Shown in pieces: positions 1 through 8,518 of a DNA stretch of 64,000 nucleotides. The DNA comes from an uncultured Pseudomonadota bacterium (GTDB taxonomy: Bacteria > Myxococcota_A > UBA796 > SXON01), in NCBI GenBank assembly GCA_903900265.1, contig CAIUMM010000040.1, positions 1-64,000 of the forward strand, read 5' to 3'. Position 1 is the stretch's first letter; every line of letters starts with the position of its first letter. The translations under genes and the position numbers were made by a program. The notes beneath the pieces are model-generated. The model ran no database searches. It was not told the origin of the DNA and was given only the letters and a program-made list of their open reading frames with translations.

Positions 1-2286
1 ATCATCCGATCCGTACGTGCTGGTGCGGGTCTGCGTGTAGTCTTTGGAGCCGGTGATGCGCACGGTCGGGCCGAGCGAGTAGGGCTCGTAGCCGCGCACC
101 GAGGTGATGCCACCCGCGCGATAGCGGTGGATGTACGGCACAATCGAGCCGTCGGTGGACTGGATGTGTCCGAGCGAGGTGTTCAGGCGGAACACCAACC
201 AATCGCCCTTCTTCACCAGCGGCTGGTAGAAGCGGAAGTTGAGCTTGGACTCCCAGAAGTTGAAGTCGCCGCCGAACAGCGAGAGCACGTTCTGGTCGTC
301 GGTGCGGAACCCGCCCGCGAGCTTGGACGACGCCGACGCGAGGAAGCCGCGCGTCGCGCTGATGCGGTTGTTGCGCTTGTCGATGCTGAAGGAGAGCCCG
401 ACCTCGCTCGCCAAGCCGTTGCGGAACATCTGCCCGCCGTACAAGCGCTCTTTGTACTCATCCAGCGATAGCAGCCCAACGTCTTCGATGGTGTAGTCGG
501 CCGCGAGCCGCACATCGTCACGCTTGTCCAGGTACCGACCGATCTCAAAGCTACCGCCGCGCTGGAACTGCTTCTCAACGTACTGGTAGTCCTGCTGGTT
601 GTAGTAGCCGTCCACCCGCATCGTCCACTGGCTGTCGAGGAAGTGCGGGTCGTAGAAGCTGATGTTCGCCTGCTGGCTCTTGGCGGAGATGTTCGCCGAC
701 AAGCTCATCAAGTAGCCGAGGCCGAGGAAGTTCGACTTGGAGACGCTGGCCGTGAACAAGAAGCTCTCGGCGGAGCCGTAGCCGGCGCCCACCGAGAAGC
801 TGCCGGTGGGGCGCTCGGTGACGTCGACGTTCATGTCGAGCACGTCCGCGCCGTCGCCCTTCGGAGTCGCGATGTCGACGGTCTCAAAGAAGCCGAGCCG
901 CTGCAAGCGCTCGCGGGCCTCGCGGATCGCCGACCCGCGGTAGGTCTCGCCCTCGTTGATGGGGATCTCGCGGCGTACAACCTTGTCGTAGGTCGGGTCG
1001 TTGCCGGTGATGTTGATCTGGCCGACCTTCACCTTGTCGCCGCGCTGGATGTAGAACGTCAGATCGACGGTCTTACTCTCCGGATCGGTCTTGGGATCGG
1101 GCACGACGTTGACGAAAGCGTAGCCCTGATCGCCGTAGAGATCGTTGATGCGCTGCGCGGTCGCCTGCAAATACGTGAGCTTGAACCAGTCGCCGGTCTT
1201 CAGCGGCACGTCGCCGCCCGTGAAGTCCAACGGGCGGCGTTGCACTCGGGGCTGCCAGGCCTCGCCGATGGTCACGCCCGCGGCCTTGTCGCGCAAGAAC
1301 GCGCTCTGCACGTCCTTCAGGTTCTTGCCCTCGACCAGCGCGCGCGCGGCGCCTTCGGTCAGGCCTTCTTCGGGCACGAAGTCGCCGGTGATCGCGACCT
1401 TGCCGATGCGGTACCGCGGCCCCTCGTTGACGTGGATGTCGACGTAGATATACCGCTTGTCTGGAGACAAATAGACCTTCGGCGGGTCCACTTGTGCGTC
1501 GACGTAGCCCTCTTCCATGAGGACTTGTCGCACTATGTAAACATCGTTCTCGAGGTTCTCTTCGACGAAGGTGCCCGAGCTCGTCAGCCAAGGGAGGATG
1601 CCCCCCTGCTTGGTCTGCATGAACTTGCGGATCTTGCGGTCGGGGACACCATCGTTGCCGGTGATATCGACTTGTTGAACAATGACTTTTTTGTTTTCGA
1701 CGATCTCGAAGTTGATCTCAACGAGGTCATCGCCCACCGGCTTGATGATGGGCGTGACGGTCGCGAGGTAAAAGCCCTTCTCAAGGTACTTATCCCGGAT
1801 CGCCTTGACGTTTTGCTGGATCTTGGACGCCGAGGGAACCGTAAACGGCTCGATGCTCAGCAGCTCCTTGATGTCGTCTTCTTTGACCTTCTTGGCGCCG
1901 GAGATCTGCACCGAGCGCACCGCCGGCTTTTCCTTCACCGCAAAAAGAACGGTTTTTCCAGCCGAGATCGTGCCATCTGCACCGGGAGCGGCATCGATGA
2001 TGCGCACGTCGACCGAGTCTACGAAGCCGGTACGCCACACCGCGCGGATGTCCCGCTGGATCTTCCAGTCGGTCAATACCTCGCCTTCATGCAAGCCTAT
2101 CGCCTCAAGCAGCGCGGCTTCTTCCACGCGGCGCAGGCCGATGATCTGCACACGACCGACCGAACCGGACAGCGCAGCCGGTGGACCCGACGCAGCAGCC
2201 GGAGACGCAGAAGGCACGCTCCCGGCTTCCGCAGGAACGGTAGGATCTGCGAAGGCTTTAGACGCGAGCGCGAGGAGCAGGAGCAA
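1..2286 (-). CDS. bamA: Outer membrane protein assembly factor BamA (Omp85), 3' end cut off by window edge
   Basis: BamA folds and inserts beta-barrel proteins into the outer membrane. I read this frame by hand: it stays open through the left edge, giving 762 codons without a stop. A leucine-rich signal peptide ends KAFA before DPTVP. Repeated POTRA domains follow over about residues 45-460 (for example GRVQIIGLRRVEEAAL and the ITGNDPTYDKVVRREI stretch), then the surface-antigen barrel (SVGAGYGSAESF). The conserved loop-6 motif VRGY lies at plus-strand 88-99, so only the last barrel strands are missing. The start is doubtful: back to the in-frame TAG at 2476-2478 there is no ATG or GTG, and the TTG at 2284-2286 leaves a signal peptide with no basic N-terminus. 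The gene is divergent from the methyltransferase at 2417. Family assignment is firm; the start is not. Confidence 0.95.
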   Translation of the reverse strand, partial: MLLLLALASKAFADPTVPAEAGSVPSASPAAASGPPAALSGSVGRVQIIGLRRVEEAALLEAIGLHEGEVLTDWKIQRDIRAVWRTGFVDSVDVRIIDAAPGADGTISAGKTVLFAVKEKPAVRSVQISGAKKVKEDDIKELLSIEPFTVPSASKIQQNVKAIRDKYLEKGFYLATVTPIIKPVGDDLVEINFEIVENKKVIVQQVDITGNDGVPDRKIRKFMQTKQGGILPWLTSSGTFVEENLENDVYIVRQVLMEEGYVDAQVDPPKVYLSPDKRYIYVDIHVNEGPRYRIGKVAITGDFVPEEGLTEGAARALVEGKNLKDVQSAFLRDKAAGVTIGEAWQPRVQRRPLDFTGGDVPLKTGDWFKLTYLQATAQRINDLYGDQGYAFVNVVPDPKTDPESKTVDLTFYIQRGDKVKVGQINITGNDPTYDKVVRREIPINEGETYRGSAIREARERLQRLGFFETVDIATPKGDGADVLDMNVDVTERPTGSFSVGAGYGSAESFLFTASVSKSNFLGLGYLMSLSANISAKSQQANISFYDPHFLDSQWTMRVDGYYNQQDYQYVEKQFQRGGSFEIGRYLDKRDDVRLAADYTIEDVGLLSLDEYKERLYGGQMFRNGLASEVGLSFSIDKRNNRISATRGFLASASSKLAGGFRTDDQNVLSLFGGDFNFWESKLNFRFYQPLVKKGDWLVFRLNTSLGHIQSTDGSIVPYIHRYRAGGITSVRGYEPYSLGPTVRITGSKDYTQTRTSTYGSDD

Positions 2287-2416
2287 ACGGCAGGCCGAAG
2301 AACGGCCGCAGGTAACCCGTGCGACGAAGCAGCGCCCCGTGCGCCACGCGCGGAACCGGGGATGGGCGGGGGTTCGGCCTCGGCTCGGGGCGCGGGCCGG
2401 GGTAAGCAGCCACGTG

Positions 2417-3073
2417 GTGAATCGCCTGCGAAACCGCCTCCGCGAGTGGCACCTGCTGAAACGGGCCTCCGCGCCCTACGTGCGCGACGCTTCAGTTGGA
2501 CCCTTGCTGGTCCTTCCCGGCGTGCTGGACCCCGTCGCCACCCGCGTCGGCGAATGGCTCGCGCAGGAGATGGCGCGCGTAGTAAAGCCCGACGAACGCT
2601 GGGTCGACATGGGGTGCGGCACCGGCGTGGTCGGACTGGCGATGGCAAGCGCTGGCGCCGACGTCATCTGCGCGGACATCGACCAGCGCTGCGTCGCGAA
2701 CGCCTCGGCAAACGCGGCGTTGCACCGAACCCCGCTCACGGCGGTTCACAGCAATCTGTACTCCGATGTGCCCGAGCCGAACGCGCTCCACGGCGTGGTC
2801 TACAACGCGCCGTTCTGGCCCGGAGCCACGCGGTCGCCCAACGGCGGTCTGCGTCCGTTCGGTACCGCGATGTACGCGGGCCCGCACTTCGAGGCCATCC
2901 GTCGCTACCGCGTGGAGAGCGATCGTCTGGGCGTCCCGCGCGTGCTCTTGGCGCTGTCGGAGGATGGGCCCGATCACGCAGGCGCCATGAGCGCGTTCGG
3001 GCCCCTCCTCGTGGTTCGGCGTGGCCGCGTGGGGCGTGAGCGCGTGGTTTTGCTCGAGGCGACGAGTGCGTGA
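2417..3073 (+). CDS. Class I SAM-dependent methyltransferase (HemK/RsmC-like fold)
   Basis: A 218-residue putative methyltransferase. The SAM-binding motif I, DMGCGTGVVGLAMA, sits near residue 65 and is followed by an acidic strand end (ICADID) expected to bind the ribose. Motif IV reads YNAPFW near residue 129, a variant of the NPPF/NPPY motif of methyltransferases acting on amide or ring nitrogens (PrmC, RsmC, TrmN6). The substrate therefore could be a protein glutamine, rRNA or tRNA base; the sequence does not decide. The start is one of two adjacent GTG codons (2414 or 2417), with no strong ribosome binding site. A longer upstream open frame in the same phase lies antisense to bamA and is probably not translated. 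The gene stands alone, divergent from bamA. Confidence 0.75.
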   Translation: MNRLRNRLREWHLLKRASAPYVRDASVGPLLVLPGVLDPVATRVGEWLAQEMARVVKPDERWVDMGCGTGVVGLAMASAGADVICADIDQRCVANASANAALHRTPLTAVHSNLYSDVPEPNALHGVVYNAPFWPGATRSPNGGLRPFGTAMYAGPHFEAIRRYRVESDRLGVPRVLLALSEDGPDHAGAMSAFGPLLVVRRGRVGRERVVLLEATSA

Positions 3074-3118
3074 ACAGCGGGCGCGCATACCGTTTCTGCG
3101 CGTGGCGCGAACAGGCTG

Positions 3119-3148
3119 TTGGCGAAGCCAAGATCGCTTCGCTATAGT
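3119..3148 (+). promoter_or_regulatory. Putative sigma-70 promoter for the radical SAM gene at 3179
   Basis: A TTGGCG -35 element (3119-3124) and a TATAGT -10 element (3143-3148) are separated by 18 bp and lie 31 bp upstream of the ATG at 3179. The match is by eye only; no transcription start is known. Confidence 0.45.
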
Positions 3149-3178
3149 CGTGCTTCTCTCCCCTTTGAAGGTGACCCG

Positions 3179-4777
3179 ATGAAAATTGCGCTCATCAGCC
3201 CCACGCCGATGGACCACTACAGCCCCTGCATCCGTACGCTGACCGGGTACCTCAAGATGCACGGGCACGAAGTGCGGCAGATTTTCCTGCCTGCCGACAC
3301 CTACGGCAACCGCTTCAAGAGCTCGTGGCGCTCCAACACGTGGTCGCACATCATCCAGATGCCCCAGAGCATGGTGGACGACCTCGTGGAGCTGACCAAG
3401 GACGCCGATCTGGTCGGTGTGAGCTTCCTGACCGCGATGTTCGACGTCGCGGTGCAAGCGACCCGCGCGGTGCAGAAGGCCTACCCCAATAAAAAGGTGA
3501 TGTGGGGCGGGTTTCACCCGACCACCATGCCGCAACAAGGCCTTGAGTTCGTCGACATCGTGCACGTCGGCGAGGGCGAGCACAGCTTCCTCGAGATCGT
3601 CGAGCGCATGGAAGACGACAAGGACTACTACGACGTCCGGAACTTCTGGATCCGCAAGCCCAACGGGAAGGTCGTCGGCAACCCGCACCGGCCGCTGATC
3701 CAGGACCTCGACTCCCTGCCCTACCAGGACTTCAGCTTCGACGACGACTGGACCTACGACCTCAAGAAAAAGAACCTCGTCCGCCTCGACTGGAACTACT
3801 ACCGCCAGATCATGCCGACCTACCCCGATCGGCAAGGCGAGCTGCGGCCCGCGTACAAGACGATGATCACCCGCGGCTGCCCCCACAAGTGCAGCTACTG
3901 CGGCGTGGCGTTCAACCACGATCTCTACAAGGGCCAGAGCTACCTGCGCCGCCGCTCGGTGGAGCACCAGATCGGCGAGATCAAGCAGGTGATGCGCCAG
4001 TACCCGGACATCGGCATCGTGCACTTTCAGGACGACGTGTTCTTCTCGACGTCCACCGAGGAGATCCAGAAGTTCTCGGACGTCTGGCAGAAAGAGATCG
4101 GGATGCCGTTCCGCGCGCAGTGCTCGCCGACCACCATCAACGAGGAGAAGTACAAGGCCCTGATCGACGCGGGCTTGTGCTTCACCGAGCTGGGCATCCA
4201 GACCGGCTCGACCGAGACGATGAAGATGTACAAGCGCGGCATGACCAACGAGCAGCTGCTCAAGGCCGTGAACATCATCTCCAAGTACAAAGACCACATT
4301 CAGGTCCCCGACTACCACATGATCCTCGACAATCCGTGGGAGTCTACCGAAGACGTGATGAAGGGACTGCGCCTGCTCTGGACGCTGCCGCCCCCCTACA
4401 ACCTACTCCCCAGCTCGCTGATCCCCTACCCGGGCACCGAGTTCTACCACAAGAGCATCGAAGACGGCTTCGTGACCGACGAGTACAATCAGGTCTACCG
4501 GCGCGGCTTTCATACGCCGAACGGCAGCTACCTGAACTTCTTGTTCTTCCTGACGCTGTTCAACAACCTGCCTAAAGAATTCGTGCAGTTCTTGGCGAAC
4601 GATCGCTTCATCCGGATGTTCAACCAGCGCAAGTACGACTGGCTTTGGGGCAAGGCGTACCAGTACGGTGAGTACGTGCGGCAGGCGCAGAAGCTCTCCA
4701 CCTTCGCGGTCAAAGGCAAGCTGTTCGAGATCAAGTCGATGCGCGAGCTCAAGCGCGTCGCCAACCAGATCAAGTAG
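3179..4777 (+). CDS. B12-binding-domain radical SAM protein
   Basis: A 532-residue class B radical SAM enzyme. The N-terminal ~150 residues look like a cobalamin-binding Rossmann domain (LVGVSFLTAMFDVAVQ, then WGGFHPTTMPQQ and a VGEGE element). The radical SAM core follows with the cluster motif CPHKCSYC beginning at C234, which is the canonical CxxxCxxC spacing. Later core elements include FQDDVFF, TELGIQTGS and SLIPYPGTEFY, as in the Elp3/MiaB-like superfamily. Such enzymes usually methylate unactivated carbons or build lipids and tetrapyrroles (for example HpnP or BchE relatives); the substrate here is unknown. The ATG at 3179 has AAGGTG upstream at a good distance. It appears monocistronic, 59 bp before dnaG. 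A BchE/HpnP/Elp3-like role cannot be separated without alignment. Confidence 0.9.
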   Translation: MKIALISPTPMDHYSPCIRTLTGYLKMHGHEVRQIFLPADTYGNRFKSSWRSNTWSHIIQMPQSMVDDLVELTKDADLVGVSFLTAMFDVAVQATRAVQKAYPNKKVMWGGFHPTTMPQQGLEFVDIVHVGEGEHSFLEIVERMEDDKDYYDVRNFWIRKPNGKVVGNPHRPLIQDLDSLPYQDFSFDDDWTYDLKKKNLVRLDWNYYRQIMPTYPDRQGELRPAYKTMITRGCPHKCSYCGVAFNHDLYKGQSYLRRRSVEHQIGEIKQVMRQYPDIGIVHFQDDVFFSTSTEEIQKFSDVWQKEIGMPFRAQCSPTTINEEKYKALIDAGLCFTELGIQTGSTETMKMYKRGMTNEQLLKAVNIISKYKDHIQVPDYHMILDNPWESTEDVMKGLRLLWTLPPPYNLLPSSLIPYPGTEFYHKSIEDGFVTDEYNQVYRRGFHTPNGSYLNFLFFLTLFNNLPKEFVQFLANDRFIRMFNQRKYDWLWGKAYQYGEYVRQAQKLSTFAVKGKLFEIKSMRELKRVANQIK

Positions 4778-4836
4778 TCCCCGTCTCCGCGCACGGGAAG
4801 CCGTGTGCGGGCGCCGCTATCGGATAGAGGGCCCGT

Positions 4837-6654
4837 ATGGCGTTTCCACGCGAGGTCGTAGATGAGGTGCGAGTCCGCACCGACATCGCCGTGCTCATCG
4901 GGCAGACGGTCGCGCTCAAACGTGCCGGCCGTGGACTGGTGGGACTGTGCCCGTTCCACAACGAGAAGTCCCCCAGCTTCAACGTGGTGCCCCACAAGCA
5001 GATCTACCACTGCTTCGGGTGCGGCGAGTCGGGGGACGCCATCGCGTTTGTGATGAAGACGCGCGGCGTCCCGTTCGTCGAGGCCATCAAAGATCTGGCG
5101 CAAGCCGCCGGCATCACGCTGCCCGAGCGGGACCTCACCCCCGAAGAGCGCGCGCGCATGTCGGCCCGGCAAGACCTGTACAGCGTCTGCGAGGCCGCTG
5201 CCGCGCTGTTCCACAAGACCCTGCTCACGCTGCCCGAAGGCGAACCGGGTAGGGTGTACCTCCAGAAGCGCGGGATCTCGCTGGAGACCGCGGCCAAATA
5301 CCGCCTCGGGTTCGCGCCCGAAGGCTGGGACCGACTCGCACGGCACCTGCAAACCCAGCGCATGCCGGCTCCGCTCGGCGTACAAGCTGGCTTGTTGAAG
5401 CGCCGCGAGGGCCGAGACGGCGTCTATGACGTGTTCCGCAACCGACTGATCTTCCCGATCCTCGACGACCGGGACCGCGCGATCGCGTTCGGAGGGCGGC
5501 TGCTGCCGAACCCCGACCCCAACGCAAAAGACGACGGTCCCAAGTACATGAACAGCCCGGAATCGCCGATCTACAAGAAGAACGAGATCTTGTACGGCCT
5601 GTCCTGGGCGCGACAGTCGGCGCAACGCAAGAACCGGCTCATCCTCGTAGAAGGCTACTTCGACGCGGTGAGCTTGTGGCAAGCCGGGTTCGGCGAGGCT
5701 GTAGCGACCTGCGGCACCGCGCTGACCGAGCGACACGTCGAGCGCATCGCGAGTCACACGCGCAAGATGTACGCGCTGTTTGACAGCGACAACGCCGGCT
5801 TGAACGCCGCGCAAAAGTCGCTCCCCCTGCTGCTCGCAGCGCAGATCTCCGCGTTTCGCCTTGACCTTGGCCGCGCAAAGGATCCGGACGAGTTCATTCA
5901 GGCCAACGGCGCTCCGGCCTTTGAAGCGCTGTTCGCAGCCGGAGAAGACCTCATCCACATGGTCGCTCGCCGTATCGTCGAGGCGGAAGGCCGCGACGCG
6001 ACCGCCACCGAGCGCGCGATGCAGCGGGTCGCTGGCTTCTTGCGCGATCTTCCCTCGGACGTCACCCGCGAGACCGCGACCTTGTACGTCGCTGGCCTGC
6101 TGAACCTCCGCGCCGACGACGTACGCGCCCGTTCGTTCGCGGCGTCCAGCGCTGCCCAACCTCGTCCTCGCGTCGCGCCGCCGGCGCATTGGGTTCCCAC
6201 ACGGGAGCTCACGCACCTGCTGTGGGTGCTGATCCGCAAGCCCACCGAGGTGGCACCGGTGCTCGCCGATGCAGAGCCCGAGTGGTTGACCGATCGCGAA
6301 GAGGTGCTGCGCGCCGTCGTGCAGATCGGAAACGGGGTAGCCTTCACCAGCGTGGTCGCTGATCTGGATGAGCGGGACCCGGATGTAGCGCGCACCTTCC
6401 GCGCAATCGCAGCTCGCGAAGGAGTAATCAAGGAAGAAGATTCTGTTTCCGTCGCTCGAGACTGCGTACTCAAGTTAGAAGGTCGTGCGCTCGAAGCCAA
6501 AATCATAGGGCTAAACGCGGCGATTGGGGCTTGCGAGAAATCTTCCGACAAGTCAAGTTACCGGAGCATGTTGCATACACTTTCTGCACTCAACACTCGC
6601 AGGCAGCAAATCAACGCCGCTATCGGTCGCACTGTGCTCCCGGGGCGCGGATGA
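4837..6654 (+). CDS. dnaG: DNA primase DnaG
   Basis: DnaG makes RNA primers for chromosome replication and works with the replicative helicase. The 605-residue protein has the CHC2 zinc ribbon (C38, H41, C59, C62, in CPFH and CFGCG), then the catalytic core. The TOPRIM domain starts near residue 268 with LVEGYFDAVSL (catalytic Glu 272) and the metal-binding DSDNAG motif (D316, D318). The C-terminal ~150 residues are the divergent helicase-binding region. Length and order match bacterial DnaG. The ATG at 4837 sits directly before the conserved MAFPREVVDEVR start. It lies upstream of rpoD, the dnaG-rpoD order conserved in many bacteria, and its TGA overlaps the ATG of a short ORF. Confidence 0.98.
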   Translation: MAFPREVVDEVRVRTDIAVLIGQTVALKRAGRGLVGLCPFHNEKSPSFNVVPHKQIYHCFGCGESGDAIAFVMKTRGVPFVEAIKDLAQAAGITLPERDLTPEERARMSARQDLYSVCEAAAALFHKTLLTLPEGEPGRVYLQKRGISLETAAKYRLGFAPEGWDRLARHLQTQRMPAPLGVQAGLLKRREGRDGVYDVFRNRLIFPILDDRDRAIAFGGRLLPNPDPNAKDDGPKYMNSPESPIYKKNEILYGLSWARQSAQRKNRLILVEGYFDAVSLWQAGFGEAVATCGTALTERHVERIASHTRKMYALFDSDNAGLNAAQKSLPLLLAAQISAFRLDLGRAKDPDEFIQANGAPAFEALFAAGEDLIHMVARRIVEAEGRDATATERAMQRVAGFLRDLPSDVTRETATLYVAGLLNLRADDVRARSFAASSAAQPRPRVAPPAHWVPTRELTHLLWVLIRKPTEVAPVLADAEPEWLTDREEVLRAVVQIGNGVAFTSVVADLDERDPDVARTFRAIAAREGVIKEEDSVSVARDCVLKLEGRALEAKIIGLNAAIGACEKSSDKSSYRSMLHTLSALNTRRQQINAAIGRTVLPGRG

Positions 6655-6731
6655 CCACACAAACCTCGCCTTTCTCCGTCACATTTGACCAGAACCTGTT
6701 CCGCGCGCTGAAAAAGGTATCCGAATGCTGA
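6651..6731 (+). CDS. Possible 26-residue ORF bridging dnaG and rpoD
   Basis: This short frame begins with an ATG that overlaps the dnaG stop (ATGA) and ends with a TGA that overlaps the rpoD start (ATGCTGA). It encodes [14 protein letters not shown] through KKVSEC. It lies in the third reading frame relative to both neighbours, so it is not a read-through of either. The AAGG ahead of rpoD falls inside it, so ribosomes finishing this ORF would arrive at the rpoD start. It may be a real coupling leader, or an rpoD N-terminal extension reached by a -1 shift near the CTGAAAAAGG stretch, or chance. No homologue is recognised. Confidence 0.35.
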   Translation: MTTQTSPFSVTFDQNLFRALKKVSEC

Positions 6732-8446
6732 AAGACAAGGAGCTGAAGGACTTCGAGGAGCTCATCGACATGGGCAAGCCTCGCGGAGGCCGCGAGGACG
6801 ACCACGGCGCGCTGCCGACGCACCTGATCTCCGCAGAAAACTTAGAGGACGTGCAGATCATGTTCTCAGACTCGGACATCGAGGTCGTGCACCAAGCTCG
6901 CCGCGCAGAGGAAGCCGAACGCAGAGGACAAGCCGGCGACGACAAGAAGGTCAACGACGCCATCCCGTCCGGCCGCAGCAACGATCCGGTGCGGATGTAC
7001 CTCCGCAAGATGGGCGGAGTGTCCCTGCTGTCCCGAGAAGGCGAGATCGAGATCGCCAAGCGCATCGAAGACGGCGAAGCGATGATCAAGCGGGCCACCC
7101 TCGGCTCGCCCCTCGGGATGCACCTCGTCCACGCGGTGCGCCTCGAAGACGACGTGCGAATCGCCGCGGCGCTGCGGCTCGGCAAAAAGGCGCGCCGCCT
7201 CCGTACCAAAGCCGGCATCGGTGTAGACGAGCTGGAGGCTGAGCTTCAAGCGCTGCACGTCGAACGCAAAGCCGCCGTCGCAGCGTGTGTGCAAGCCAAA
7301 GAGGAAGGCACAGGCGAGGAGGCAGCGCGCGCAGCGCTGCTCCAGATCGAGGATCGCATCGTCGCCGGGGTGGAGTCCATCGAGATTGAACGCGAGCAAA
7401 TGCTCGAGATCGGCGTTCGGCTCCACGAGGGCTGGGCCCAGGTCGCGGTCGCTGAAAAAGAGATCGAGCGCGTCGCGGTGGAAGCCGGCGTACCGGTCCG
7501 TGAGCTACGCCGGAGCATTCGGCGCGTCCGTCGCTCCCCGGAGCGCGGCGGCTCCGAGCTGATGGAGAACACTGGAATTGAGGAGCAGCGCTGGGCCGAG
7601 TTTGACAGCCGCGTGCGCCGGGAGATCCGCAAGGTTCGGAAGGTGGAAGAGAGCCTCGGCATCGAGCGCGACGAGCTGAGGCTGCTGTCGCGCGATCTCA
7701 AGCGCGGCGAGGCCACCGCAGACCGCGCCAAGTCCGAGCTGATCGAGGCCAACCTGCGCCTCGTGGTCAGCATCGCCAAGAAGTACACCAACCGCGGCCT
7801 GCAATTCCTGGACCTCATCCAGGAGGGCAACATCGGCTTGATGAAAGCCGTCGAGAAGTTTGAGTACCAGCGCGGCTACAAGTTCTCGACCTACGCCACC
7901 TGGTGGATCCGCCAAGCGATCACCCGCGCCATCGCCGATCAGGCGCGCACCATCCGCATCCCCGTGCACATGATCGAGACGATCAACAAGCTGATCCGCA
8001 CTCAGCGCTACCTCGTGCAGGAGCTGGGCCGCGAGCCGCTCCCCGAAGAGATGGCCGAGAAGATGGAGCTCCCGGTCGACAAGGTGATGAAGATCCTCAA
8101 GATCGCGAAGGAGCCCATCTCGTTGGAGACTCCGATCGGCGAGGAAGACGACAGCCATCTCGGCGACTTCATCGAGGACCGCAGCGCGGTTTCCCCGGGC
8201 GAAGGCGTGATGACGCACGCCCTCGTGGAGCATGTGCGCAAGTCCCTCGCGACGCTGACGCCCCGCGAAGAGCGCGTGCTTCGCATGCGCTTTGGAATCG
8301 GCGAGCGCAGCGATCACACGCTCGAAGAGGTCGGGCAAGACTTCGACGTCACGCGCGAGCGCATCCGGCAAATCGAAGCCAAAGCCCTGCGCAAGCTGCG
8401 CCACAACAGCCGCGCCAAGCGCCTCCGCGCGTTCATGGAAGGCTGA
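6725..8446 (+). CDS. rpoD: RNA polymerase primary sigma factor RpoD (sigma-70)
   Basis: This is the housekeeping sigma factor. The 573 residues show a short region 1.1, region 1.2 ([11 protein letters not shown], then [13 protein letters not shown]), a long charged non-conserved insert of about 200 residues, regions 2.1-2.4 ([33 protein letters not shown]), region 3, and region 4 with [13 protein letters not shown] and the helix-turn-helix [14 protein letters not shown]. Spacing is that of group 1 sigma factors. The start is ATG 6725 with AAGG at about 11 bp; the region 1.1 acidic segment begins right after it. It follows dnaG, separated only by a short overlapping ORF, so the two are probably co-transcribed. 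A GC-rich hairpin-like stretch follows the stop but has no T tract. Confidence 0.98.
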   Translation: MLKDKELKDFEELIDMGKPRGGREDDHGALPTHLISAENLEDVQIMFSDSDIEVVHQARRAEEAERRGQAGDDKKVNDAIPSGRSNDPVRMYLRKMGGVSLLSREGEIEIAKRIEDGEAMIKRATLGSPLGMHLVHAVRLEDDVRIAAALRLGKKARRLRTKAGIGVDELEAELQALHVERKAAVAACVQAKEEGTGEEAARAALLQIEDRIVAGVESIEIEREQMLEIGVRLHEGWAQVAVAEKEIERVAVEAGVPVRELRRSIRRVRRSPERGGSELMENTGIEEQRWAEFDSRVRREIRKVRKVEESLGIERDELRLLSRDLKRGEATADRAKSELIEANLRLVVSIAKKYTNRGLQFLDLIQEGNIGLMKAVEKFEYQRGYKFSTYATWWIRQAITRAIADQARTIRIPVHMIETINKLIRTQRYLVQELGREPLPEEMAEKMELPVDKVMKILKIAKEPISLETPIGEEDDSHLGDFIEDRSAVSPGEGVMTHALVEHVRKSLATLTPREERVLRMRFGIGERSDHTLEEVGQDFDVTRERIRQIEAKALRKLRHNSRAKRLRAFMEG

Positions 8447-8518
8447 CCGCAGCTCGGAAACCTGCGCGACGAGGCCCGCGGCCTCCGCGGAAAAAACCGC
8501 GCGGGATAGGTACGGCGG

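Noticed and set aside
643..3039. Very long open frame antisense to bamA
   Set aside because: Its translation is low-complexity (Asp, Ala, Leu, Val, Arg rich) and mirrors codon bias of the bamA frame; no domain is recognisable.
8480..8512. GC-rich CCGCGG repeats followed by an A run after rpoD considered as a terminator
   Set aside because: The stem is short and the downstream run is A on the coding strand, not T; evidence too weak to annotate.
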